A stretch of 64,000 nucleotides of DNA, from positions 248,001-312,000 of the forward strand of contig JBBMRB010000001.1 in assembly GCA_038900335.1 (NCBI GenBank), in the 5' to 3' direction. Made by a program: the position numbers and the translations under genes. Shown here piece by piece: positions 54,529-63,531 of this stretch. A model generated the notes under the pieces. It was not told the DNA's origin and made no database searches. It saw only the letters and a list, made by a program, of their open reading frames with translations. The stretch comes from Rs1 sp038900335 (lineage in GTDB: Bacteria; Pseudomonadota; Gammaproteobacteria; Pseudomonadales; Balneatricaceae). Each line of letters opens with the position of its first letter. Position 1 is the stretch's first letter.

Positions 54529-55106
54529 TGAATTCAAGTCAATTAGAATATTTTGTCGCTACACGATCACTTGAGTCACTAAATGGCGACGCAGCATTTA
54601 TTGTTGAAGACAATGATGAGCTATTCATTTTTATCTTTGATGGCGCAGGACATGGTGAATCAGCACATAATATCGCCATAGTAGCGGTTGATTTTATAAA
54701 AAAAAACAGACAGCTCGATTTGGTAAATTTAATGAGTGCTCTGCATGACAAACTAAAAGGTAGTGACGGAGGCGTAGCTGTTATTGCTAAATTCAATATG
54801 ATAACAAGGCAGCTATATTATGTTGGCATAGGAAATATATTTCTTCGTGTTTTTAGTGAATCTTCAAAACGTGAAATTACTCAAGGAGGCGTCATTGGTT
54901 ATCAAATACGTAGCCCTAAAGAGAAGTCAATCGCAGTGGCGACAGGCAGTACCATTGTTTTTCATACTGATGGCATTACCAGTCGTTTTAATGAAAGCGA
55001 CTACCCAAACATACTCTGGGATGATGTCCAGACAGTTTCACAAATACTACTTGATAAGTTTGGGAAGAATAATGATGATGCGACCTGTGCAGTTATACGT
55101 GTGTAA
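54519..55106 (+). CDS. rsbX: PP2C-type phosphatase RsbX-like
   Basis: 195 residues: metal-binding Asp/Gly in IFDGAGHGESAHN, GGVAVIAKF, GNIFLRVF, TIVFHTDGITSRF and NDDATCAVIRV, the motif order of PP2C/SpoIIE phosphatases of RsbX size. It should dephosphorylate RsbS/RsbR and reset the stressosome. ATG at 54519 lies inside the end of rsbT; ATG at 54528 overlaps the rsbT stop as TAATG, like the rsbR/rsbS junction, and is an equally good start. Confidence 0.88.
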   Translation: MVVMNSSQLEYFVATRSLESLNGDAAFIVEDNDELFIFIFDGAGHGESAHNIAIVAVDFIKKNRQLDLVNLMSALHDKLKGSDGGVAVIAKFNMITRQLYYVGIGNIFLRVFSESSKREITQGGVIGYQIRSPKEKSIAVATGSTIVFHTDGITSRFNESDYPNILWDDVQTVSQILLDKFGKNNDDATCAVIRV

Positions 55107-55177
55107 TAACACTAAGACGTTAATTTTTGGCAATAGTTTTAAATCTCATATCTCACAATATTTTTGGGCTGTCTAAC

Positions 55178-57841
55178 ATGATTTCTCTAGGTACTATCTG
55201 CATAAATGATGAAGACAGTATTGTCCACACCCGTAGTAAAATTCGCAGCCTATCAATCAATTTAGGCTTTAGTGCGATTGAAGCTACACGTCTTTCGACG
55301 ACGACCTCTGAAGTTTGTTGGTTGCTGTTAGAGCAGCAGGCAAAAATTGAGGTTTATCTCCAGCAAACACAACAACAATATGCTTTGCTGTTAGTATTTA
55401 AAAGTAATATCGACGCTGTTGATTTAACTAAATTCCAAGGCCCTTTTAGTCAATTAGTTGCAGAAAAAACGAACAAAGATAGGATAAATATTAGGGCAGT
55501 AAAAAATATTATTAATCCAGGATTCGACCCAGACGAAAACTTCATTAATGAAAGTCAGCGCAAAATAGAGCAACTTAGTCGTGAAGATCTTGTCGGTGAA
55601 CTAAAAGTCGCTATCAACCAAGCTGAAGCGGCGAATCAAGCTAAAAGTGACTTTCTGGCAAATATGTCCCATGAAATTCGCACGCCGATGAATGCCATTA
55701 TCGGTATGTCTTACCTTGCTTTAAAAGGCAATTTAGATCCAAAACAACGTAATTATATTGAGAAAGTACATCGCTCAGGTGATAGTTTACTAGGGATTAT
55801 TAACGATATATTAGATTTCTCTAAGATTGAAGCTGGCAAATTAGATATCGAAAAAATTAGTTTTAGAATTGAAGATGCATTTGATAATTTGGCTAATCTA
55901 GTAGGCCTTAAAGCAGAAGAAAAAGGCTTAGAATTACTATTTGATTTACCGACCAACCTGCCCGCTTTCTTAGTAGGCGACCCATTACGCTTAGGTCAGG
56001 TTTTAGTTAATCTTGGCAATAATGCGGTGAAATTTACTGATACAGGTGGTGAAATTAGAGTTAATGTCATCGTTAAAGAAGAAACAGACAGCTCTATCAC
56101 ATTACAGTTTTCTGTTTGTGATTCCGGTATAGGGATGACGCCAGAGCAACAACAAAAATTATTTAAATCCTTCTCCCAGGCAGATACCTCAACTAGTCGA
56201 AAATACGGTGGTACCGGTTTAGGCCTCGTCATTTGTAAGAAATTGTCAGAATTAATGGGCGGTTCTATATGGGTTGAAAGCGAGGCGGGACAAGGAAGTA
56301 CGTTTCACTTTACCTCTAAGTTTAAAAAACAATCAGGGGAAATATCAAACACGCGTCAAAAAGCAGAAACATTGGAATCAATACGTGTGCTTATAGTTGA
56401 TGACAACGCCTCTGCTCGAGAAATTTTAACCTCTATTGTTGAGAGCTTCGGCCTACACGTTGACTCCTGTCAAAGCGGCGAAGAAGCGTTATCTATGATT
56501 AAAACTGCCTCTACAATAAGTCCCTACAAACTAGTATTATTAGATTGGAAAATGCCAAATATGAGTGGCGTTGAAGTTAGTAGAGCACTGCAAAATGACA
56601 CCTCGCTCGCTCAATGCCCTGATATTATTATGATTACAGCGTATGGTCGTGAAGATGCTATTGAATCCATCAAAGACATAAGTATTCAAGGATTTCTCAC
56701 TAAACCTGTTACAGCATCGAGTCTACTTGATGCCATACTTATCACAATGGGAAAAGACACCGCTGTTAATTCACGTAAGGATACCAGTAAAACACAGTCA
56801 TCAGCATCTATTGCCAAGCTAGTCGGTGCTAAGATTTTACTAGTTGAAGATAACGAGCTCAATCAAGAGTTAGCACTGGCTCTATTAGAAAATAATGGCT
56901 TAATAGTAGAGATTGCTAACAATGGTCAGCAAGCTGTAGAAAAAATAACAAATTCTGATTTTGACGGCGTATTGATGGATCTTCAAATGCCCATTATGGA
57001 TGGCTTTGAAGCGACCAAAATAATTCGCGAGCAAGCTAAGTATAAAGATTTAGCTATTATCGCTATGACGGCAAATGCAATGGCCGGCGATAGAGAGAGA
57101 GTTATCGACGCCGGGATGAATGATCATATCGCTAAGCCTATTAATGTCAATGACATGTTTGCCACTATGTCTAAGTGGATTAGTTCTAAAAACCCAATAA
57201 CATCACCGCTTAAAACAGATGAAACGGATAGTATCAACGGCGTTAATTTACCTGATATTGCACAGCTAAATATTGACGTTGGCCTTAACTCTACACAGGG
57301 TAATCAGGCATTATATCAAAAATTATTAGTGAAATTTTATATCAGCAACAGCACCTTTTCCCAGTCTTTTAGCCAGGCATTATCAGCAGATGATCAATCG
57401 ACTGCGCTTCGACTTGCGCACACTCTCAAAGGCGTTGCGGGGACGATAGGCGCACAACAACTTCAAAGTGTTGCCGGCACTCTAGAAAATGCCTGTGAAA
57501 ATAAAGCGACTAAAGCTGAACTTATGTTATTACAAGAACAGGTAGAGATAGCGCTGGAACCTATCTTACAAGGATTATCCAATTTTGACCCCAATGACAC
57601 TATCGTTAATGATAAAACACAGACACTAGATTTAGTGGCGTTAAAAATAATACTGATTAAATTAAGAAATTTAATCGAAGAAGATGACGCTGAAGCAACC
57701 TTTATTATCCATGAACTCAATGCACTGCCAGGTATTGCGCAACATAGCCACACATTGCGCAAGCTTACTAATGCTATTGATAGTTATGATTTTGATGAAG
57801 GACTTGAGCTGCTAGCTGAACTTGAGGAATTAGTTATCTAA
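55178..57841 (+). CDS. Hybrid histidine kinase with RsbT-like N-terminus, two receivers and HPt
   Basis: 887 residues from ATG 55178 (the frame is open to a TTG at 55127). Residues ~1-130 have the layout of an RsbT/anti-sigma ATPase domain (IVHTRSKIRSLSINLGFSAIEATRLSTTTSEVCW), but the N-box Asn and GPGI loop are missing. Then a short coiled coil, HisKA with His165 (NMSHEIRTPMNAIIGMS), HATPase (LVNLGNNAVKFTD, DSGIGM, GTGLGLVICKKL), REC1 Asp456 (LLDWKMPN), REC2 Asp601 (LMDLQMPIMDG) and an HPt domain with His748 (RLAHTLKGVAGTIGA). No membrane segments. 71 bp after rsbX and 14 bp before the HD-GYP gene: one operon. Confidence 0.9.
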   Translation: MISLGTICINDEDSIVHTRSKIRSLSINLGFSAIEATRLSTTTSEVCWLLLEQQAKIEVYLQQTQQQYALLLVFKSNIDAVDLTKFQGPFSQLVAEKTNKDRINIRAVKNIINPGFDPDENFINESQRKIEQLSREDLVGELKVAINQAEAANQAKSDFLANMSHEIRTPMNAIIGMSYLALKGNLDPKQRNYIEKVHRSGDSLLGIINDILDFSKIEAGKLDIEKISFRIEDAFDNLANLVGLKAEEKGLELLFDLPTNLPAFLVGDPLRLGQVLVNLGNNAVKFTDTGGEIRVNVIVKEETDSSITLQFSVCDSGIGMTPEQQQKLFKSFSQADTSTSRKYGGTGLGLVICKKLSELMGGSIWVESEAGQGSTFHFTSKFKKQSGEISNTRQKAETLESIRVLIVDDNASAREILTSIVESFGLHVDSCQSGEEALSMIKTASTISPYKLVLLDWKMPNMSGVEVSRALQNDTSLAQCPDIIMITAYGREDAIESIKDISIQGFLTKPVTASSLLDAILITMGKDTAVNSRKDTSKTQSSASIAKLVGAKILLVEDNELNQELALALLENNGLIVEIANNGQQAVEKITNSDFDGVLMDLQMPIMDGFEATKIIREQAKYKDLAIIAMTANAMAGDRERVIDAGMNDHIAKPINVNDMFATMSKWISSKNPITSPLKTDETDSINGVNLPDIAQLNIDVGLNSTQGNQALYQKLLVKFYISNSTFSQSFSQALSADDQSTALRLAHTLKGVAGTIGAQQLQSVAGTLENACENKATKAELMLLQEQVEIALEPILQGLSNFDPNDTIVNDKTQTLDLVALKIILIKLRNLIEEDDAEATFIIHELNALPGIAQHSHTLRKLTNAIDSYDFDEGLELLAELEELVI

Positions 57842-57855
57842 TTTAAGAAGGTAAT

Positions 57856-58908
57856 ATGGATATCAACAACAAAAAACAAACTATACTAGTGGTTGATGAC
57901 ACCCCTGAAAACATTGATATTTTAAGTGGTGTGTTAAGGAATAAATACAAGGTAAAAGCGGCGCTTAATGGTGATAGAGCATTAAAAATAGCGCGTACAG
58001 CACCCTATCCTTCTATGATTTTATTAGACATAATGATGCCAGGTATCGACGGTTATGAAGTGTGCCGTCAATTAAAGGCTGACCCGCAGACATCCAAAAT
58101 ACCTATTATTTTTATCACTGCTAAAAATCAAGATGGCGATGAGAAAATCGGCCTTGAGCTAGGCGCAGTAGACTATATTACCAAACCTTTTAGTCCTTCA
58201 ATAGTCGAGGCAAGAGTACATACCCATTTATCATTATACGATCAAAACCTAGCACTTGAACACCAAGTCAATCAACGCACTAAAGAATTACTCGCTACGC
58301 GCTTGCAAATTGTTCGTATATTAGGCCGTGCCGCCGAATTTAAAGATAATGAAACAGGCTTACATGTTATTCGCATGAGCCATTATGCCAGGCTTATTGC
58401 TGAAAAATTAGGTAATAGTGCCTCTTGGGGGGACTTGATTTTCAGTGCTGCACCATTACATGATATCGGCAAGATCGGCATTCCCGATCACATTCTATTA
58501 AAACCTGGTAAGCTGACCGATGATGAATGGGCTATTATGCGTAAACACCCAGAGTTTGGTGCTGAAATTATTGGTAAAAATGATTCTGAAATTCTGATGA
58601 CCGCCAAGGAAATAGCGCTAACTCATCACGAACGATGGGATGGTAGCGGCTATCCGAACCAGCTAAAGGGTGAGGAAATTCCTATCAGTGGACGTATAAT
58701 TATGATTGCAGATGTATTTGATGCCCTCACCACGCAAAGGCCTTATAAAAAAGCATGGTCGGTTGAAGATGCTGTCAAATTGATAAATGATAGTGCGGGC
58801 ACTCATTTTGACCCCAGTTTAGTTTCCATTTTCAATGAAGTACTGCCCTCTATACTGGCTATAAAAGAAAGTTACGCAGAATCTACAGCGGGTACTCATA
58901 CCTCTTAA
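57856..58908 (+). CDS. REC-HD-GYP response regulator (probable c-di-GMP phosphodiesterase)
   Basis: 350 residues: receiver (~8-125; phosphoacceptor Asp58 in LLDIMMPGIDGYEV, Lys in DYITKPFSP), a short coiled linker, then HD-GYP (~155-335) with HD at 202-203 (PLHDIGKIGIPDHILLKPGKL), HHERWDGSGYP from 257, and DVFDALTTQRPYKKAW. All canonical HD-GYP residues are present, so it is expected to hydrolyse c-di-GMP. It follows the hybrid kinase by 14 bp and is the likely phosphorylation target of its HPt domain: the output of the stressosome operon. Confidence 0.92.
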   Translation: MDINNKKQTILVVDDTPENIDILSGVLRNKYKVKAALNGDRALKIARTAPYPSMILLDIMMPGIDGYEVCRQLKADPQTSKIPIIFITAKNQDGDEKIGLELGAVDYITKPFSPSIVEARVHTHLSLYDQNLALEHQVNQRTKELLATRLQIVRILGRAAEFKDNETGLHVIRMSHYARLIAEKLGNSASWGDLIFSAAPLHDIGKIGIPDHILLKPGKLTDDEWAIMRKHPEFGAEIIGKNDSEILMTAKEIALTHHERWDGSGYPNQLKGEEIPISGRIIMIADVFDALTTQRPYKKAWSVEDAVKLINDSAGTHFDPSLVSIFNEVLPSILAIKESYAESTAGTHTS

Positions 58909-58985
58909 GAATGCTATCGCGCTGATAGCTATTGATGGTTGAGTACAGCAGATGATAAGCGCTAGTAAACAATACTTTTACTATA

Positions 58986-61172
58986 TTAACTGAGCACTGA
59001 CTCTGGTTCAAACTGATCGCCATTGGCACAGTAATCTAAAAATAATTTTAAATCCTCTATCTCTAATGGTTTAGCGATATGAAACCCCTGTGCATAGTCG
59101 CATTGCATATCACCTAGCAATTCAAGTAAAGCCTGCGTTTCTACACCTTCACCAACGACTTTCATCTTTAATGAATGTGCTAAATCAATCATCGCCTTGA
59201 TAACAGTATCGCTGTTATCTCCCCTATTTAGTAAGAAACTTTTATCTATCTTTAATTCTTTAACGGGCAACATAATCAAATAGGAAAAGGATGAGTAACC
59301 TGTACCGAAATCATCAATGGACGCGCTAAAGCCTTTACTGGTTAGTTGGTTTAATATTTTTATAGCCTGCTCAGGCTTCTCCATTGCCGTTGTTTCAGTT
59401 ATTTCTAAATTTATACTTGTAGGCGATATATTTAATGTTTTACATACGCCCTCTAAGATACTGGGCATTTCAGGCTGACTGAATACCCGCCCCGACAGAT
59501 TGATGGAGACACAAAAGTTGCGATTAGCTTTAAACATAGGTCGGCATTGTATACAAGCGCGGCGGAAAACCCATTGGGTTAACTCATAAATACTGCCATT
59601 TCGCTCGCAAATAGGAATAAATTCGACAGGAGAAATAAGTCCTAATTGCGGGTGCTGCCAGCGAACTAACGCTTCAACTTTATTCACTCGCCCTGAATTA
59701 ACATCTAAAATGGGTTGGTAGAGAACAAAAAGTTGGTTGTTTTCTATCGCGCTCTTAAAATCACGGCCTAATTGCGATTGACGTCTCAATTGTGAATCTG
59801 TTTCTGGGCTATATAATGTATAGTTAATATCAGATCGTTTTGCGTGATACATCGCTAAATCAGCATTTTTGACCAGTGTACAGGCATCTTCACCATGTTG
59901 CGGATAAATCGCGGTCCCGATATTTGCAGTAATAAGAATACTTTTAACATCTTGGTTATTACAAATAACAGGCGCTTGTAATACTTTAATAAATTTTTGT
60001 ATTATTGACTCACCATCATGATTACTAGCCACTGCAAGTAATGCATAAAACTCATCTCCTCCCATTCGGGCAACAGTATCAGTTGAGCGCAAAACACTAG
60101 ATAGTCGTTTAGCGACTTCACAAAGTACGAGATCGCCAATTTGATGGCCATAATTATCATTTACCTCCTTAAACTTGGTCAGATCAATACTGGCAACTAT
60201 AAATCGAGTGTTATTACGTCGGCCTAATTTTATATATTGCTCTAGACGATCCTGAAACAAGGTTCTATTAGGTAAAGAGGTTAGTGCATCGTGAAGCGCA
60301 AGGTGCTTAAGCTCTTCATTGGCTTTTGAAAGTGATTTAGTTCGAGACAATACACGCTCTTCAAGCTTGCGTTTTTGTGACTCAATGACGGCCATTTTAT
60401 CGACAATTGCGATCCGCATTTGGTTAAAGTTAGTCGCTAGTAAATACAGTTCATCGTCATGTTTAGCATTGATGACATTATCAAGGTCAGCAGAGTTTTT
60501 AAGTGTTTCAAGCTTATCGGGGTTAAGCGCACTGGCGGCATTGGCCAATGCTTCCAAAGGCTTTGCAACAAACTTGTTGACGAAAAACAAAAAGAATAAC
60601 CACAGTGCTGCACTCTTGATGATCGAAAAAATAATGATTAATAGAAAACTGTATTTAACACGATCAATAATGATATTAACGTCAGTATAAATATGACCAA
60701 AACCAATTAATGTATAGGGGCCATTCGCATTTTCTAGACGCTCTAAAGGAAAGGCGTATTCAAACAAAGTTTGGCGTTTAGTTGAATTAACTTGTGCTAA
60801 TTCAACTTCCTTCATATTGGGGTTTGCCAAGTTTTCTTCTAGATAAATGATGCTATCATCACTAACCACATCTCCCATTGATGCAATTACTTGGTTGCGT
60901 TCAGAAACTATTTTAATACCGGAGACTGCATCAATTTTCATCATCCCAGAGAGAATCACCTCTAGTTGCGATGTATCAAAAGACCAAATGGAATTCATAA
61001 TACTGCCTTTAAATGTTGTCTCTATATTATTGATTTGATTGAAGACTTCTCTTTTCACATCGCGGTATTCCGAGTTCAATTGAAGTGCCGTTATCAATAC
61101 AGCAACAATAAGATAACAACCAAATACGTAACGCAGTAAACGCAGGCCTATGCCATTTTTAAATTTATTCAT
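58986..61172 (-). CDS. Membrane GGDEF-EAL protein
   Basis: 728 residues: TM1 (~12-30), a periplasmic sensor domain (~30-165), TM2 (~170-198), HAMP-like segment, GGDEF domain with intact GGDEF at 371-375, an RSTD inhibitory site five residues before it, and an EAL domain with Glu500-Ala-Leu (VEALVRWQHP), FRRACIQCRPM, NLSGRVFSQP, TSINLEITET, SIDDFGTGYSSFSYL and KIDKSFL. Both catalytic centres look intact, so it may make and break c-di-GMP. Coupled by an ATGA overlap to a periplasmic binding-protein gene; converges on the stressosome operon. Confidence 0.92.
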   Translation of the reverse strand: MNKFKNGIGLRLLRYVFGCYLIVAVLITALQLNSEYRDVKREVFNQINNIETTFKGSIMNSIWSFDTSQLEVILSGMMKIDAVSGIKIVSERNQVIASMGDVVSDDSIIYLEENLANPNMKEVELAQVNSTKRQTLFEYAFPLERLENANGPYTLIGFGHIYTDVNIIIDRVKYSFLLIIIFSIIKSAALWLFFLFFVNKFVAKPLEALANAASALNPDKLETLKNSADLDNVINAKHDDELYLLATNFNQMRIAIVDKMAVIESQKRKLEERVLSRTKSLSKANEELKHLALHDALTSLPNRTLFQDRLEQYIKLGRRNNTRFIVASIDLTKFKEVNDNYGHQIGDLVLCEVAKRLSSVLRSTDTVARMGGDEFYALLAVASNHDGESIIQKFIKVLQAPVICNNQDVKSILITANIGTAIYPQHGEDACTLVKNADLAMYHAKRSDINYTLYSPETDSQLRRQSQLGRDFKSAIENNQLFVLYQPILDVNSGRVNKVEALVRWQHPQLGLISPVEFIPICERNGSIYELTQWVFRRACIQCRPMFKANRNFCVSINLSGRVFSQPEMPSILEGVCKTLNISPTSINLEITETTAMEKPEQAIKILNQLTSKGFSASIDDFGTGYSSFSYLIMLPVKELKIDKSFLLNRGDNSDTVIKAMIDLAHSLKMKVVGEGVETQALLELLGDMQCDYAQGFHIAKPLEIEDLKLFLDYCANGDQFEPESVLS

Positions 61173-62026
61173 CTATTGTGTTCTAGCCCATATTTCATTT
61201 GTAACTGAGCGATAGTGCCATCAGCAATTAATTCATTCAGAGCCTTACGCATAGGGGCAAGAATCCTGTCATCAATTTTATTATTAAATGCATAACCCAT
61301 ATTCGAATATTTTAATACATGGACTATTTCAAATTTATTAGCATCAATATTAGCTTTCTTAAACAGAATTTGTGATGTGGCGTGGGCATAACTCATGGCA
61401 TCAATTCTGCCTGAATCAAGTTTTTTGACAATACTGAGCCCTGAGTTAAGTTTATCTAAAGAGTCGGGCTGTACTCCTTCACTAAGCAGTAGCTGTTCCC
61501 CTATATCATCTCTGATAACACCAATTGTTAAGCCTTGAAGATCATTAATATGCTGAACCGATAAGTGGCTAAATTTTGGCGCTATCACGGCGACTATGTT
61601 AACTGCGAAAGGCCCTACAAATTTCATTTCTTTTAATCGTTTTTTAGAATAAGTAGTCGAAAAGAGCGCGGTTTGAGGGTCGTTCAATAGCTGATTATAA
61701 CCACGTGCCCAAGGGTATATTTTCAATTCAACTTTATCGCGTGAAACGCCTAATTTATCAAAGATGCTTAATAATATCTCTACTCCAATCCCTGTTATTT
61801 CACCGGTTATAGGGTCTTTATAATTAAATGGCGGATACTCTTCAGTCACCCAATTTAAATTTTCAATGGCACTAACAATCTGTTTAGGATCATCTAAATC
61901 ACTACTTGCGATAGCCTGATGGCTAAACATTATTGAGAGTATAAATGTGGCGATAACCCTGCTTATCGCAGCCTTGTTGGGGTAGCTATATATCATCGTT
62001 CTAAATCTCTTGTACTGCGCAAACAT
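61169..62026 (-). CDS. Periplasmic solute-binding protein, family 3
   Basis: 285 residues with a signal peptide (FILSIMFSHQAIASS). The mature protein has the family 3 pattern: NLNWVTEEYPPFNYKDPITGEITGIGVEIL, WARGYNQLLNDPQTALFSTTYSKKR, LQGLTIGVIRDDIGEQLL, LDSGRIDAMSYAHATSQIL. No permease or ATPase genes accompany it; instead it overlaps by 4 bp the GGDEF-EAL gene. It may deliver a ligand signal to that protein's periplasmic domain. Confidence 0.85.
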   Translation of the reverse strand: MFAQYKRFRTMIYSYPNKAAISRVIATFILSIMFSHQAIASSDLDDPKQIVSAIENLNWVTEEYPPFNYKDPITGEITGIGVEILLSIFDKLGVSRDKVELKIYPWARGYNQLLNDPQTALFSTTYSKKRLKEMKFVGPFAVNIVAVIAPKFSHLSVQHINDLQGLTIGVIRDDIGEQLLLSEGVQPDSLDKLNSGLSIVKKLDSGRIDAMSYAHATSQILFKKANIDANKFEIVHVLKYSNMGYAFNNKIDDRILAPMRKALNELIADGTIAQLQMKYGLEHNR

Positions 62027-62531
62027 ATTTATAGCGATATAAATGTGTTACTCAAGATTTTGATGTAAATAGGGCATTGAAAAACTTAAAATACTGATAA
62101 AATAAATTAATATCCCTTGATGCAAAAGAGCTAACCCATACCAAAACATAACCGGTATTTGGTGTTAAAGATTATTAATTTATTATTGTTTATGCCCTGC
62201 TCTATAATTAGAAAAGCTAAGCTCTTAACTAACCAATTATTTTTTTGACTAAAGAAAACTACATTTTTTAACCCGAAAAAGCAATAAAATAAAACATATC
62301 AATGGTTTAAAAACATCCAAATTCATACTTTTGCAACACTCTTTAAGCGCTCATATCTTACAAAGTGATAGCTAAAAAAATTTAAGCGCGCGGGCCTAAC
62401 TTTAACCATATATCAACTAGAAAATTAATAGTTTAGTGATCATGATTTTTCCTTGCTATGTCCTAAGTTGATAGTGTGTAATAACTGCGCTTTTTAAAAG
62501 ACTGCAATCTAGTATAGGAATTGATCAAACT
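62027..62531. promoter_or_regulatory. Divergent AT-rich control region
   Basis: 505 bp between the binding-protein gene and the GlxA-type regulator gene. Very AT-rich with several T-runs; no clear repeat or gene. Promoters for both genes should lie here. Confidence 0.4.
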
Positions 62532-63512
62532 ATGGCTTCAACCTTAAAAGCCGATGCTGATGGCGTCATCACACTGTCCTTTTTGCTGTTACCTGAGTAT
62601 GCGATGATATCGTTATTGTCAGCCATTGAGCCGCTACGCATCGCTAACCGACTTGCAGGCAAAGAGTTATATCGCTGGCAGTGCTTTAGTAAAGATGGTC
62701 TGCCTGTCGTTGCTAGCAATTTAATGATGTTACAAAATCATTTATCTATAGATGAGCCTACCCTGCCTAAAAACTTAATTGTTAATGCCAGTTTTCACCC
62801 TGAAAAATATTGCGATGATCAAGCGATTATTAAATGGCTGCGAAAATTACAGCGCAATGACTGCATAATTGGTGCGTTAGACTCCGGCTGCTTTATGTTG
62901 GCAAAAGCAGGTTTACTTGCTCACAAGTGTATTACTATGCACTGGGAAGCCATTCCTATCTTTAAAGAGCAGTATCAGCGACAAAAAATCAGTACTCAGT
63001 TGTTTGTTATTGATAAGCACTTAATGACCTGCGCTGGTGGCACAGCAGCCTCAGATATGGTGCTATATTTAATAGGGCAAGATCATGGCCAAGCACTGGT
63101 ATTAAACATATGCGATCAATTCATAAAGAAAAACATCAGACAGCACTCAGATCATCAGCAAATTGATTTGGCAAAAAGCCTCAATATTCATCACCCAAGG
63201 TTATTAAACGTTTTAAGGCTGATGGCGATAAATATTAGCAATCCAATGACAATTGAGCAGTTAGCAAATTGTGTGCACATATCATTAAGACAACTAGAGC
63301 GCTTATTTAAGCAGCATTTTAAATGCACAGCAAAACAGTATTACCTACAACTAAGGCTTGAGCGTGCTCAACAATTACTGAATGAATCAGACCTCAATAT
63401 TTATGATATCGCATTGATCACAGGCTTTAGCTCAAGCTCCCACTTTTGTCGCAGTTATCGCCAACATTTTGCAATAACCGCGAGTCAGCAGCGTGCCTTA
63501 AAAAGTAATTGA
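62532..63512 (+). CDS. GlxA family transcriptional regulator (DJ-1/PfpI plus AraC HTH)
   Basis: 326 residues: N-terminal glutamine-amidotransferase-like domain (~12-190; LLLPEYAMISLLSAIEPLRIANRL, GALDSGCFMLAKAGLLAHKCITMHWEAIP, CAGGTAASDMVLYLI) and a C-terminal AraC HTH (~215-320; TIEQLANCVHISLRQLERLFKQHFKCTAKQYY, DIALITGFSSSSHFCRSYRQHF). Pseudomonas GbdR and CdhR, regulators of glycine betaine and carnitine use, share this design. It converges on a gamma-butyrobetaine-hydroxylase-like gene, 19 bp apart, which supports a carnitine/betaine role. Confidence 0.88.
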   Translation: MASTLKADADGVITLSFLLLPEYAMISLLSAIEPLRIANRLAGKELYRWQCFSKDGLPVVASNLMMLQNHLSIDEPTLPKNLIVNASFHPEKYCDDQAIIKWLRKLQRNDCIIGALDSGCFMLAKAGLLAHKCITMHWEAIPIFKEQYQRQKISTQLFVIDKHLMTCAGGTAASDMVLYLIGQDHGQALVLNICDQFIKKNIRQHSDHQQIDLAKSLNIHHPRLLNVLRLMAINISNPMTIEQLANCVHISLRQLERLFKQHFKCTAKQYYLQLRLERAQQLLNESDLNIYDIALITGFSSSSHFCRSYRQHFAITASQQRALKSN

Positions 63513-63531
63513 ATGACTGAGCTAATTAATT

